Notes: generated from the sequence alone by a model not told the origin. Shown: positions 13,452 to 22,597, numbered from the stretch's first letter. The stretch: 37,454 nt of DNA from DATLYB01 sp964502525 (GCA_964502525.1 CAZCXH010000031.1:1-37454), one strand, 5' to 3'. Numbers and translations are program-made.

Positions 13452-16400
13452 ATGAAACCACATTTCATTTTAGCAGGATGTTTGGGATTGGTGATGTGGA
13501 GCGTGACTACGCATGGGCAAAATTTGGCTTGGGCGAAACAGTTTGGCGGGACAGCCAATAATATTGGAAAATCCATAACAGTTGATAATTCCGGAAATAT
13601 TTATACAGCAGGCGTGTTTCGAGGCACAGCCGATTTTGATCCTGGACCTGGAACTTATAATTTAACAACATCCGGGCTTGATGATATTTTTATTACCAAA
13701 CTCGATGTTTCCGGAGATCTCATTTGGGCAAAGCAATTTAGAGGAGCGGATAATAACCAGATTTTTTCTATAGCCGTTGATGATTCCGGAAATGTATATA
13801 CAACTGGTTATTTCGGGGGTACAGCCGATTTCGATCCCGGACCCGGAGTGTTCAACCTTACATCGACATTTTACTTTGATGCTTATGTTGTTAAACTCAA
13901 CGCTTTCGGAAATCTCATTTGGGCAAAACGACTTGGGGGAGCAGATTATGATTATGGTCGTTCAGTAGCCATTAATAATGCTGGAGAAGTTTACGTTGCA
14001 GGTAGTTTTGAGGGTACAGCCGATTTTGATCCCGGAGCAGGTACGTTTAATCTTTCCTCCTCAGGTGATGAAGACGCTTTTATCATAAAGCTCGATGCGT
14101 CCGGGAATTTTATTTGGGCGAAACACTTTGTAGGCATATCAAATAATGAAGCCCACTCCGCAGCAGTTGATGCTTTCGGAAATGTATATATTACAGGCAA
14201 TTTTCAAGGTACGGTTGACTATGACCCCGGACCCGGAACATTCGGGCTTACTGCCTTAGGTACCATAGATATCTTTATAACCAAACTCGATGTTTTCGGA
14301 AATTTTATTTGGGCAAAACAATTTGGTGGGGTATCTACCGGGGGTAGAGGAAACTCAATAACAGTTGATGCTTCAGGTAATGTATATACTACGGGCTTTT
14401 TTAGGGGTACAGTTGATTTTGACCCCGGAATCGGTGCGTTTAACCTTACTTCGGCAGGAACGCCCGCAAGTAATGATATTTTTATCTCAAAACTCGATGC
14501 TTTCGGGAATCTTATTTGGGCGAAACACTTTGCAGGCATATCGGGTGATGAAGGACACTCGCTAGTCGTTGATACTTCAGGAAATGTTTATGCTATAGGA
14601 GAGTTTCAAGGCACAGCAGATTTTGACCCCGGACCCGGCACATTTAACCTTACTTCCGCGGGAAGTTCTAGTATTTTTATCACAACACTCAGTGCTTCTG
14701 GGAATTTCATTTGGGCAAGACGATTCGGAGAAACATCGGTTAATGTAGGATATTCCATAGCAGTTGATGCATCGCGAAATGTGTATGCTACAGGCTTTTT
14801 TCAAGACACAGCAGATTTTGACCCCGGACCCGGAACGTTTAATCTCACTTCCGCAGGAGTGGCTGATGTTTTCGTCCTTAAATTGTCGCAGTCGATCTCT
14901 GTGCCTTATATTATTCAAGGGAATTTGTTTGGAGATATGAATAGCAATTGCATCAGAGATAGTTCTGAGATTGGGCTTGCTGGTATTTTGATAAAAGTTG
15001 AACCAGGTACACTATATGGAATGAGTAATATTTTAGGAAGTTTTGTTATTTACCTTTTTGACACAGGCAGCTACACGATTTCAGTTGTCACGCAAGATTC
15101 TGTTTGGCAGTCTTCGTGCAGTACATCATATAATCTTCAGGTAACATCCATTCCAGATACAATAACCGGAATTGATTTCGCAATGCGTGCATCTTACTAC
15201 TGTTCCCGCCTCACCGTTGAATTAGGCACTTCTATTTTAAGGCGCTGCTTCAACAACACCTACAGCATCCCATACGCCAACACCGGAACTCTTCCCGCTC
15301 CCAACGTGTACGTTGAAGTTGATTTCGGTAATTTGCAACCCCAAAGCAGTACCCTCCCTTGGTCAACCGTTTCGGGTAATGTTTACACCTTCCCTATCGG
15401 AAATCTGAATATCAATCAGCAAGGTTCATTCAACGTTACTGCTTTGCTTGATTGCAATGTACCACTTGGCAGCACACAATGCGTCACCGCTCATATTTAC
15501 CCTGACACGATTTGTGCTGCTCCCTCTCCATCGTGGGATAAATCAGATATGACAGTTACGGGTAATTGCATCAATGACAGTCTTGTCTGCTTCACCATCT
15601 GGAACAATACCGGGGCGGGCAACATGAACGGTCCTGCCCAATACAGACTTTACATAAATGATACATTGATGCTGACGGGTAATTATCAACTTGCAAGTGG
15701 AGATAGCTCTTTGCTTTGCTATCCTGCCAATGGCAAGACCTACCGCCTCGAAGCTGATCAGCGTCCCAACCATCCCCGCAACAGCCATCCGCAATCCATC
15801 ATCGAAGCCTGCGGCACAAATACAAGCGGTGGTGTGGATTTTGGTTTTGTGAATACCGTTGCGCAGGATGATGAGGATTTGTTTGTAGAAACGTTCTGCA
15901 TGGAAGTGATTGGCTCTTATGACCCCAACGACAAGCAAGTGTTCCCCACAGGCATCACCGCTAACAAATACATCAAACCGGATGATGAACTTGAATACCT
16001 CATCCGCTTTCAGAACACCGGCAACGACACGGCTTTCAAAGTCGTTATCCGCGACACCATCCAAACCGGTGTGATTGACATCGCCACGCTCACCAGCGGA
16101 GCGAGCAGTCATGATTATACGTTCAACATTTACGGTCACGGCATTGCCGAATGGACGTTCGACAACATCCTCCTCCCCGACAGCAACGTGAACGAACCCG
16201 GCAGCAACGGTTTCGTGCAATTCAAAGCGAAGCTGCTGCCCAACATCGCACCCGGCACTATCGTCACCAACTCAGCCGACATCTATTTTGATTTCAACGC
16301 GCCCGTTGCCACCAACGAAGTATGGAACACGATGTTTGATACGGTGATCCGCGCGCCTGTTACCATCACCGGAACCGTGCTCACCGAATCGAGCCTCCCC

Positions 16401-16892
16401 GTTCCGGGAGTGAAGGTAATGCTCACCGGCACCTCCACCGATTCCGTGATTACAGCCGCTGACGGTCGCTTCGGCTTTGAAGTGGAAGCGGGAGGCAACT
16501 ACACCGTTACGCCATCAAAAAACAATGATACCATTGTCGCTAATGGCGTCACCGCTTACGACATCCTGCTGATGCGCAGGCATCTCCTTGCCATCGGGGC
16601 GCTACCTTCTCCCTACAAGATCATAGCAGCAGCGGAAGTGAATGCTGAGGGTGACACCGTGATTACAACGCAAGACATCGTTCATCTCCGCTCACTCATC
16701 CTCGGCAACAGCACCGCCCTCCCCGGCAACCGGCTGTGGCAGTTCGTGAGCAGCGATTACATTTTCACCGACACCACGCATCCGTTTCCATTCAACAAAA
16801 CACGTAGCTACACAAACATTATCTCTAACCAATCCAACCAAAACTTCATCGGCATCAAGCTGGGGGATGTGAACGGGAGTTGGGAGGAATAG
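13452..16892 (+). CDS. Large exported seven-bladed propeller (SBBP) protein with dockerin-like end
   Basis: This 1146-residue protein has a signal peptide (residues 1-22). Residues 24-480 are seven repeats of about 65 residues, each with xxWAKxFGG...(S)xAVDxSGNVYxTGxFxGTxDFDPGPGTFNLTSxG...DIFIxKLDxxGN, which is the SBBP pattern and makes one propeller. Residues 485-575 look like an SdrD B-type Ig domain (GNLFGDMNSNCIRDSSEIGLAGI). Residues 820-960 form a DUF11/DUF7619-like domain starting SYDPNDKQVFPTG. Residues 970-1025 are a carboxypeptidase-regulatory-like domain. The last 115 residues resemble a dockerin (YDILLMRRHLLAIG...IGIKLGDVNGSW). Unlike its neighbours it has no T9SS sorting domain. 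The blade half is more A/T-rich than the second half, so the gene looks chimeric. It is probably a surface adhesion or scaffold protein. Confidence 0.85.
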   Translation: MKPHFILAGCLGLVMWSVTTHGQNLAWAKQFGGTANNIGKSITVDNSGNIYTAGVFRGTADFDPGPGTYNLTTSGLDDIFITKLDVSGDLIWAKQFRGADNNQIFSIAVDDSGNVYTTGYFGGTADFDPGPGVFNLTSTFYFDAYVVKLNAFGNLIWAKRLGGADYDYGRSVAINNAGEVYVAGSFEGTADFDPGAGTFNLSSSGDEDAFIIKLDASGNFIWAKHFVGISNNEAHSAAVDAFGNVYITGNFQGTVDYDPGPGTFGLTALGTIDIFITKLDVFGNFIWAKQFGGVSTGGRGNSITVDASGNVYTTGFFRGTVDFDPGIGAFNLTSAGTPASNDIFISKLDAFGNLIWAKHFAGISGDEGHSLVVDTSGNVYAIGEFQGTADFDPGPGTFNLTSAGSSSIFITTLSASGNFIWARRFGETSVNVGYSIAVDASRNVYATGFFQDTADFDPGPGTFNLTSAGVADVFVLKLSQSISVPYIIQGNLFGDMNSNCIRDSSEIGLAGILIKVEPGTLYGMSNILGSFVIYLFDTGSYTISVVTQDSVWQSSCSTSYNLQVTSIPDTITGIDFAMRASYYCSRLTVELGTSILRRCFNNTYSIPYANTGTLPAPNVYVEVDFGNLQPQSSTLPWSTVSGNVYTFPIGNLNINQQGSFNVTALLDCNVPLGSTQCVTAHIYPDTICAAPSPSWDKSDMTVTGNCINDSLVCFTIWNNTGAGNMNGPAQYRLYINDTLMLTGNYQLASGDSSLLCYPANGKTYRLEADQRPNHPRNSHPQSIIEACGTNTSGGVDFGFVNTVAQDDEDLFVETFCMEVIGSYDPNDKQVFPTGITANKYIKPDDELEYLIRFQNTGNDTAFKVVIRDTIQTGVIDIATLTSGASSHDYTFNIYGHGIAEWTFDNILLPDSNVNEPGSNGFVQFKAKLLPNIAPGTIVTNSADIYFDFNAPVATNEVWNTMFDTVIRAPVTITGTVLTESSLPVPGVKVMLTGTSTDSVITAADGRFGFEVEAGGNYTVTPSKNNDTIVANGVTAYDILLMRRHLLAIGALPSPYKIIAAAEVNAEGDTVITTQDIVHLRSLILGNSTALPGNRLWQFVSSDYIFTDTTHPFPFNKTRSYTNIISNQSNQNFIGIKLGDVNGSWEE

Positions 16893-16897
16893 CTGAA

Positions 16898-16930
16898 AAA
16901 CCTGACAGGTTTCAGAAACCTGTCAGGTTT
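16898..16930. repeat. Perfect 15-bp inverted repeat (AACCTGACAGGTT type)
   Basis: AAACCTGACAGGTTT (16898-16912), a three-base spacer, then its exact reverse complement (16916-16930) form a strong hairpin just after the stop codon of the propeller gene. A slightly decayed copy lies inside the SPOR-domain gene at 30586-30618. Each arm is also nearly self-complementary. It may act as a bidirectional stop for transcription but lacks a T-tract. Confidence 0.65.
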
Positions 16931-16981
16931 GGTATTCCCCGAGCAGGGCTGTTTCATTGTCGTTAAAAGAAATGAGGGAAT

Positions 16982-17048
16982 GTGCCGTCAGGCACAATAC
17001 GTTGTTAGAAAATGGGCAACCTGCAAAACTCAAAGTGCCGTCAGGCAC
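16982..17048. repeat. Two copies of GTGCCGTCAGGCAC 53 bp apart
   Basis: The 14-base imperfect palindrome occurs at 16982-16995 and again at 17035-17048, both followed by A-rich sequence. The spaced pair is a short intergenic repeat in the 387-base gap 16893-17279. An 83-codon frame across it has no protein-like features. The rest of the gap holds only the promoter before the ABC-2 permease. Confidence 0.5.
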
Positions 17049-17251
17049 GAATGTTATTGCGGGTCTTTGAGATTGACATATAATTTACGGTACTATGCCG
17101 AATCGAGTCTCGGTACGCATTTTTGCGGCAAACCTATTCTTAAACAATTTCAATTTGGTTATGACATGAATTGTTCTTGAGATTCAAAAATCAGGGCGTT
17201 TCCTTGGAGATTCCTTCGCAAACTCGTTACTGACAATATTTTCAAAGGTCT

Positions 17252-17259
17252 TACTTTTG
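17252..17259 (+). promoter_or_regulatory. Candidate -7 element of the ABC-2 permease gene
   Basis: TACTTTTG matches TAnnTTTG exactly and lies 20 bases before the ATG at 17280. The expected TTTG 19 bases upstream is only partly present (ACTG at 17229-17232), so this is a moderate candidate. Confidence 0.4.
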
Positions 17260-17279
17260 AAACGTCAAACGCTAATGTC

Positions 17280-18095
17280 ATGCAATATGAGATAAAACCT
17301 CCAAGCCACCTTTCACTTGGATTGAAGGAACTGTGGGAATTCAGGGAGCTGTTTTATTTTTTCACCTGGCGAGATATCAAGGTCAAATACAAGCAAACGG
17401 TTTTGGGATTCATCTGGGCAATTCTTCAGCCGCTGATGCTCATGGTGGTGTTTTCGCTGTTCTTCGGGATGGCCCTGAACGTTCCTTCTGATAATATCCC
17501 TTACCCGATTTTTGTTTTCTCCGGGCTGCTGCTGTGGAACATTTTCTCTGCGGGACTTTCAAACGCTTCCAGCAGCATGATCGCCAATGCGTCCATCATC
17601 AAGAAGATATATTTCCCGCGGCTGATCATCCCGATGTCATCTATACTGGGAGCTCTTTTTGATTTTCTGATGGCGCTGATAGTTTACATCGGACTCCTCA
17701 TATTTTATCAGCACCCGGTTAGCTGGAACATCATGATTTTCCTTCCAGCAAGCATATTGGTCACGGTGCTCAGCACTTTCGGCCTCGGAACATTTGTGGC
17801 TGCGCTAAATGTGAAATACCGCGACTTCCGCTATATCATCCCGTTTGCAATACAATTGCTGCTATTTTTAACGCCCATTATCTATCCGGTTTCCATCATA
17901 CCTTATGAGTGGGCGCAATACGCGCTTTCACTCAACCCGATGGCGGGCGCGATAGATTTGTTGCGCTCATCCGTGACGGGTTCGCCCGTCAACTGGCAGT
18001 TGGTTTCTTTCAGCTTTTTAATCGCTTTACTGCTATTTACATTGGGATTGTTATACTTTAGGAAAACAGAATATTACTTTGCCGACCTTGCATAA
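17280..18095 (+). CDS. ABC-2 type polysaccharide export permease (Wzm/TagG-like)
   Basis: This 271-residue membrane protein of the ABC-2 family has an amphipathic N-terminal segment with the hallmark FFTWRDIKVKYKQTVLGFIWAI (residues 27-49). About six membrane helices follow, as do the family motifs NPMAGAIDLLRSS (220-232) and a C-terminal YFRKTEYYFADLA. Such permeases pair with a Wzt/TagH-type ATPase to move O-antigen, capsule or teichoic-acid chains across the inner membrane. No ATPase gene follows, although it usually lies directly downstream; the next 290 bases hold gene debris. The partner may be encoded elsewhere or the locus may be broken. Confidence 0.9.
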   Translation: MQYEIKPPSHLSLGLKELWEFRELFYFFTWRDIKVKYKQTVLGFIWAILQPLMLMVVFSLFFGMALNVPSDNIPYPIFVFSGLLLWNIFSAGLSNASSSMIANASIIKKIYFPRLIIPMSSILGALFDFLMALIVYIGLLIFYQHPVSWNIMIFLPASILVTVLSTFGLGTFVAALNVKYRDFRYIIPFAIQLLLFLTPIIYPVSIIPYEWAQYALSLNPMAGAIDLLRSSVTGSPVNWQLVSFSFLIALLLFTLGLLYFRKTEYYFADLA

Positions 18096-18109
18096 ACACG
18101 CCTAAGGCA

Positions 18110-18202
18110 GGCGGTCAGATTTCTTTATCATTCACCCTCAACACGGTTGAGTTCTTCGTTAATCTGACTTTCGATCTGTGCAACTTCTTCATCCAGCAAA
18201 CC
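18110..18202 (-). pseudogene. Possible tail of a lost gene
   Basis: On the minus strand a short in-frame stretch reads LLDEEVAQIESQINEELNRV and ends in a TGA. It is protein-like, with coiled-coil spacing, and is preceded at once by a stop, as expected for a 3' remnant left after a deletion. It lies in the 291-base gap after the ABC-2 permease. The parent family cannot be identified. Confidence 0.25.
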
Positions 18203-18386
18203 TCAGGAAAGGATGGTGTTTAGGATGAGTTGTTCTTTTTAAAGGTATTTGGTTTGATTTAAACTTGAAACTTGAATTATATCCAACGAGTTCGTCCAAT
18301 GGAGAAATGGCAAGGAACGAAAGTTGTCGAACACCGAATCAGATTGAGTCGTGAACTTTTTCTTTAATTGGAATATCTTTGAGGAT

Positions 18387-18884
18387 ATGAAACAGATTCT
18401 GAAGGTTTTCTTTTCTGCGATTGTTTTAACCGCGCTCTCATCATGCGATAAAAAGAGCTGCGAGAATGTGATTTGCAGCATCCCTAACTCCGCTTGCGTT
18501 GAAGGCAACTGCTACTGCATAGCTGGATATGAGGGAAACAATTGCGAAATTCTGAGCTTCGAAAAATATGTCGGCTCCTACCATGTGTCGGAAAATTGCA
18601 CTACTACTTTCAGCGGTTTCGTCAATCAAAGCTACCAGACCAGCATAAACTCCACCTCAAGGATAGACGTAATCTCCATTAACAACTTCGGCAACAGAGG
18701 CTTGCCGGTTGATGCTGTCATCGTAGATGCGACATATCTTGTGATTCCGGACAGGAACTATGGCGCGATGGAAGTAAGCGGTGGTGAAGGCTTTTATGAA
18801 TATTCCGGCAGAATAAGGTTCGAATACAACTACTCGGCAGGAACCAACTTCCACTCCTGCACGGCTATCTTCACAAAGTTTTAG
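18387..18884 (+). CDS. EGF-like lipoprotein
   Basis: The start is taken at the ATG at 18387, not at 18351, because it gives a lipoprotein signal: MKQILKVFFSAIVLTALSSC with lipobox LSSC (Cys20). The 165-residue product then has an EGF-like module (residues 25-54) with six cysteines and the CxCxxGYxGxxCE ending. A beta-rich domain follows (YVGSYHVSENC...CTAIFTKF) in which two further cysteines could pair. It is probably anchored to the outer membrane. Its function is unknown; similar Bacteroidota lipoproteins pair an EGF-like stem with a lipocalin-like domain. Confidence 0.75.
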   Translation: MKQILKVFFSAIVLTALSSCDKKSCENVICSIPNSACVEGNCYCIAGYEGNNCEILSFEKYVGSYHVSENCTTTFSGFVNQSYQTSINSTSRIDVISINNFGNRGLPVDAVIVDATYLVIPDRNYGAMEVSGGEGFYEYSGRIRFEYNYSAGTNFHSCTAIFTKF

Positions 18885-18893
18885 AATTGCAAA

Positions 18894-19169
18894 TCACTTA
18901 GGCAGAGAAGCCAGAAACGATTCGGGATCCGCGACAAATGCTTCCTTGCATCCCGAGCTGCAAAATCCATAGAGCATCCCTTTATAAGTCACCGTGTCGG
19001 TGACAGGATGCTGATCCATCCCCATCTGGCAGACCGGATCAATCTTCACCGACAGTTTGTCGGGAGAAACATCTATTCCTTTGCCTCCGCCCATCTTGCT
19101 CTGCCCGCTGCCTCCGCAGGCTGCAAGGAGCACTGAAAAACTTAATATAACTGCTGCAAGCTTCTTCAT
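18894..19169 (-). CDS. YHS-domain lipoprotein
   Basis: This 91-residue protein has a lipoprotein signal (MKKLAAVILSFSVLLAAC, Cys18) and a glycine-rich linker. A YHS domain follows (residues 43-88): DPVCQMGM, YKGMLYGFCSSGCKEAFVADPESF. The Cys residues in DPVC and FCSSGC are the usual metal-binding set of YHS domains found on copper ATPases and oxygenases. The likely role is metal (copper) binding in the periplasm. It is convergent with the EGF-like lipoprotein, with 9 bases between them. Confidence 0.85.
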   Translation of the reverse strand: MKKLAAVILSFSVLLAACGGSGQSKMGGGKGIDVSPDKLSVKIDPVCQMGMDQHPVTDTVTYKGMLYGFCSSGCKEAFVADPESFLASLPK

Positions 19170-19186
19170 GGATTAAATTTAAAATG

Positions 19187-19945
19187 TTATGATTCGAGAC
19201 GTGATAAAAGATTCTCAAGTTTTTTTCTGTAAATAAAATCCTCTGGCGCCACCGGATGCAGGCCAAGCGCCTTTTTAGCGAGCCGGATTGCCGTTGCCGT
19301 GTCCTTCCGCTCATAAAAAGTGGCCAGGTCGTAGAGGTAAACGGAGTAATCGGGCTTCAGCTCATTTGCCTTCTCCAGGTATGCTATGCCTTTTTCCAGT
19401 GACATCTCCTGGGGTAATCCACCGAACAAAAGGCTTGCCAGCGAGCGCTCAATCCAGTTGGCTTTCGAGAGCTCGAAATTCAGCCAGCCCAGCAGATACC
19501 ACACTTCCGCACTCCCGGGATTCAGCCTCAATGCTGCTTCCCCATATTTCTTAATATCCCAAGCGGCATGCACCCTTTCTCTGGAAGACAAAAACTCGCT
19601 CATCCACGCAATGCTTCCCGCCTTCACGATGTTGGCTTCAAATGTGGATGGATATTTCAGGTAGGCTTTATCCGCATATGAAATAGCGATATCATACAAT
19701 TGCCGTTTCTTTTCACGGTTTTCCTCCAGCCAACCGGCACGCTGGTAAACGAAACTGACATTCCACAGCGCATAAAGGTTATTTGAGTCAATCTGCAGTA
19801 TCTGCTTATACAGCGCGACAGCATCCATGTCTTTGTATTCTTTGCGCGCCTGTTCGGCTTTTTGTATTAGGTCGTCAACGGCTCCGCTAAAGGAAAGAAA
19901 GAAAAAACAACTAACGAGCAAGGAGATTTTGAATGAAGAAATCAT
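19187..19945 (-). CDS. Exported TPR protein
   Basis: The frame is open to 20047, but the ATG at 19945 is preferred. It gives a signal peptide (MISSFKISLLVSCFFFLSFSGA), and the longer version would run into the terminator at 20022-20058. The 252-residue product contains several TPR-like helix pairs, for example AEQARKEYKDMDAVALYKQIL, NLYALWNVSFVYQRAGWLEE, SAEVWYLLGWLNFELSK and YSVYLYDLATFYERKDTATAIRLAKKAL. Such exported TPR proteins probably serve as scaffolds in the periplasm. It ends 17 bases before the YHS gene start, so the two may form an operon. Confidence 0.8.
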   Translation of the reverse strand: MISSFKISLLVSCFFFLSFSGAVDDLIQKAEQARKEYKDMDAVALYKQILQIDSNNLYALWNVSFVYQRAGWLEENREKKRQLYDIAISYADKAYLKYPSTFEANIVKAGSIAWMSEFLSSRERVHAAWDIKKYGEAALRLNPGSAEVWYLLGWLNFELSKANWIERSLASLLFGGLPQEMSLEKGIAYLEKANELKPDYSVYLYDLATFYERKDTATAIRLAKKALGLHPVAPEDFIYRKKLENLLSRLES

Positions 19946-20021
19946 CGGCAGTTCGCTGAAAAAAGCAGGAATAAAGTTCGCATTTTTTCTTATCGAATTT
20001 GAAATTGACGCGCTTTGATGC

Positions 20022-20058
20022 AAAAAAAAACGGCCAGACCGCATCAACGATCTGACCG
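20022..20058 (-). terminator. Rho-independent terminator of fadE
   Basis: On the minus strand a 10-base stem (CGGTCAGATC paired with GGTCTGGCCG, two G-U pairs) encloses the loop GTTGATGC. It is followed directly by nine T residues (20022-20030). It lies 23 bases after the fadE stop codon, in the correct orientation for that gene. Confidence 0.85.
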
Positions 20059-20080
20059 CTAATCAATCAGTGGTGTGGCT

Positions 20081-22558
20081 TCAGGTTCTAACCGCCTCTT
20101 TTTTCTTCCAGTTGGAAGGAGGAGCGGTTATGACCGGAATGTTCACCGGCATTTCATCCAGCGTGAACGAATCAACCTGCACGATTTCGTTGCGTATCTT
20201 TTCGGTTTTCAGCACCATATCGTATTCGGCCTGATTGATCACCTTGGCTTCAAGCGCATCGTTAAGCAGTTGTTTCGCCCTTCCTTTTTTCAATGTGCCC
20301 GCTTTGGTGGCTTTGCGGATTTTACCGTAAATGCCAATGCTTTCATGCACGAGTTTGAACGCTTCTTCCAACTGGGCAAGCGGTTCATGAGATTCCTTCG
20401 GGACATAAACACCTTCTTTCAGGCTCTCGCGAACCGGTCCCGGATTCAGGAGCGCAGTGGCAACTTTGTGTCCAAGCTGGTCCGAAGGTCTTACACCCAG
20501 GGCATTGAACCTTGACCACATCGCAACAGGTCCGCTCAGGATCGCGCTTAATCCGGGTACGGGGAAGTTGTTGAAAATGTGATCAAATGAATCCTGGATT
20601 TTGAACAACGCATGCTCGCAAACCCACTGCACGAACGGCAAATCTTCCTTCTTTCTTCCTTCAGCCTCAAACCTTCTCAGCGCGCATACAGCCAGATATT
20701 GCCACGAAAGGGCATCCGCAAAATAGCCTGAAAGCTTTTCCGCCATCTTCAATTTCCCGCCCAACGTTGAAAGGGCAATGTCTGACATGAAGGCAAATGT
20801 GGCGGACGTCCATGACAGCCTGCGGTAATATCTCGCAGTTGGACCACCCACGGGCGAGCCGGCAAGGTAGCCGCGTGTCAAGCTGAGCAGCACCGAGCGG
20901 AACCCATTGCGAACAGTCATGCCGATGTGTCCCCAGAATGCTTCATCAAATTTTGAAACATTGTTTTCCATGATGGCTTCCATTTCCTTCACGGCATATT
21001 TATGTCCGCGGATCAAACCTTGTCCGAAGATGATGAGTGAACGGGTAACAATGTTGGAGCCTTCCACCGTGATGCCGATGGGTAACCCAAGGTAGCCGTG
21101 TCCGATTAAATTTTTAGGTCCGAGGACAATACCCGCACCGCCAATCATATCCATCGCGTCATTGACCACCACCCGGTTGAACTCGGTTGCGTTGTATTTT
21201 GCAATTGCTGAAATCACCGCAGGTTTCTTGCCTTTGTCCAATGCTCCACAGGTAAAGCGGCTCATGGCTTCAAGGAGATAAGTATGTCCGCCAATGCGGG
21301 CAAGCAATTCTTCAATGCCTTCAAATTTTCCAATGGGCGTGTTGAACTGCTGGCGCACCATGGCATAAGCGCCACCTGCAAGGCTGACCATCTTTGAGCC
21401 ACCGCGACCCATTGCAGGCAGGAAAATGCCGCGACCACCCGAAAGGGTTTCCATCAGCATCTTCCATCCGTTGCCCGCCTGTGACGGACCTCCGATGATT
21501 TGATTTACTGAAAGCACTACATCGTGACCTTCGGTTGGCGAATTGATGAATGGAACTCCCAACGGATCGTGACGCTTGCCGAGAACTACGCCCGGAGTGT
21601 CAGTCGGGACGAGCGCGCAGGTGATGCCCGGGTTCGTTCCTTTCCCAAGCAAATTCTCAGGATCTCTCAGTTGTATTGCCAGACCAAGCAACGAAGAAAC
21701 CGCAGCAAGAGTGATATACCGCTTGTTCCAATTCAACCGCATATATAATTGCCCGTCATCACCGCGGAATACTTCTCCCCATGATGAAATTGAAGCAGCA
21801 TCAGAGCCGGCATTAGGCTCGGTTAACGCAAAGCAGGGAATTTCTTCGCCTTTGGCAAGACGCGGCAAATAATATTCTTTCTGTTCCTTCGTGCCGTAGT
21901 GCGCTATCAATTCAGCAGGTCCCAGCGAATTCGGAACCATCAGGTCCACGCAAAGCGGAACGGAGCGTGTTCCGGCTTTCGCCACAATAGCATTCATGGC
22001 ATTTGCCGAAAAACCGTGACCGCCATATTGCTTGGGAATTCCCATTCCAAAAAATCTTTCCTTTTTCAGGTAATCCCATAATTCGGGATGAAGGTCGCCT
22101 TCCTTATGAATCCGCCAGTCATCGGTCATCCGGCAAAGCGTTTCGGTGGGTCCGTTCAGAAATGCCTTTTCTTCAGCCGATAATTCGGGATATGATTCCT
22201 GCAAAATCTTTTTGAAATCGGGCTTGCCGGAGAAAAATTCTCCGTCAACCCACACCGTACCCGCATCGAGAGCTATCCTTTCTGTTTCAGAAATCGTGGG
22301 CAAAAAGCCCATTGACTTCAGCAGGTTCATAATGGGGCGCGATACGAGGTTGGCGCGCAGCGGCTTTACGTTGAACACCAATGCAATGACGCCCAAAACG
22401 GCAAGCACTGCCCAATGAGCGCCAAATAAGTATGCAAATACCAATACCGCAAGCGACCAAAGCGGCACTCCGGTGTATCCAATTACAAGAGCAGCCAGAA
22501 TAGCGGCTATCGCTATCACAGTGGTGTAATCGGTTAGCTGTTGCTGAAATTCTAACAT
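20081..22558 (-). CDS. fadE: Long-chain acyl-CoA dehydrogenase, FadE type
   Basis: At 825 residues this is the long, membrane-linked FadE form (E. coli FadE is 814), not the 380-residue soluble kind. Two or three hydrophobic segments span residues 12-62. The dehydrogenase core follows, with MGIPKQYGG (172-180), the FAD/substrate loop FALTEPNAGSDAAS (243-256), GGRGIFLPAMG, and NDAMDMIGGAGI in the C-terminal helical bundle. The extra C-terminal 250 residues are specific to FadE. The enzyme carries out the first oxidation of fatty-acid beta-oxidation, making trans-2-enoyl-CoA with FAD. The gene stands alone between a TetR-type operator and a good terminator, so it forms a monocistronic unit regulated by fatty acids. 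Confidence 0.95.
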   Translation of the reverse strand: MLEFQQQLTDYTTVIAIAAILAALVIGYTGVPLWSLAVLVFAYLFGAHWAVLAVLGVIALVFNVKPLRANLVSRPIMNLLKSMGFLPTISETERIALDAGTVWVDGEFFSGKPDFKKILQESYPELSAEEKAFLNGPTETLCRMTDDWRIHKEGDLHPELWDYLKKERFFGMGIPKQYGGHGFSANAMNAIVAKAGTRSVPLCVDLMVPNSLGPAELIAHYGTKEQKEYYLPRLAKGEEIPCFALTEPNAGSDAASISSWGEVFRGDDGQLYMRLNWNKRYITLAAVSSLLGLAIQLRDPENLLGKGTNPGITCALVPTDTPGVVLGKRHDPLGVPFINSPTEGHDVVLSVNQIIGGPSQAGNGWKMLMETLSGGRGIFLPAMGRGGSKMVSLAGGAYAMVRQQFNTPIGKFEGIEELLARIGGHTYLLEAMSRFTCGALDKGKKPAVISAIAKYNATEFNRVVVNDAMDMIGGAGIVLGPKNLIGHGYLGLPIGITVEGSNIVTRSLIIFGQGLIRGHKYAVKEMEAIMENNVSKFDEAFWGHIGMTVRNGFRSVLLSLTRGYLAGSPVGGPTARYYRRLSWTSATFAFMSDIALSTLGGKLKMAEKLSGYFADALSWQYLAVCALRRFEAEGRKKEDLPFVQWVCEHALFKIQDSFDHIFNNFPVPGLSAILSGPVAMWSRFNALGVRPSDQLGHKVATALLNPGPVRESLKEGVYVPKESHEPLAQLEEAFKLVHESIGIYGKIRKATKAGTLKKGRAKQLLNDALEAKVINQAEYDMVLKTEKIRNEIVQVDSFTLDEMPVNIPVITAPPSNWKKKEAVRT

Positions 22559-22597
22559 GTTATTTGATTTTAGTTAATAAATTTATTTCTTTTACGG

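Noticed and set aside
15543..16220. 225-codon antisense frame in the propeller gene
   Set aside because: The sense frame is clearly coding with known domains; the antisense product shows only codon-shadow composition.
16929..17180. 83-codon + strand frame before the permease
   Set aside because: It lies across two palindromic repeats, with no ribosome site or recognisable domain.
18351..18386. Earlier ATG of the EGF-like lipoprotein
   Set aside because: The 12 extra residues would precede a complete lipoprotein signal starting at 18387.
19946..20047. 34-residue N-terminal extension of the TPR protein
   Set aside because: It would overlap the fadE terminator and hide the signal peptide that begins at 19945.
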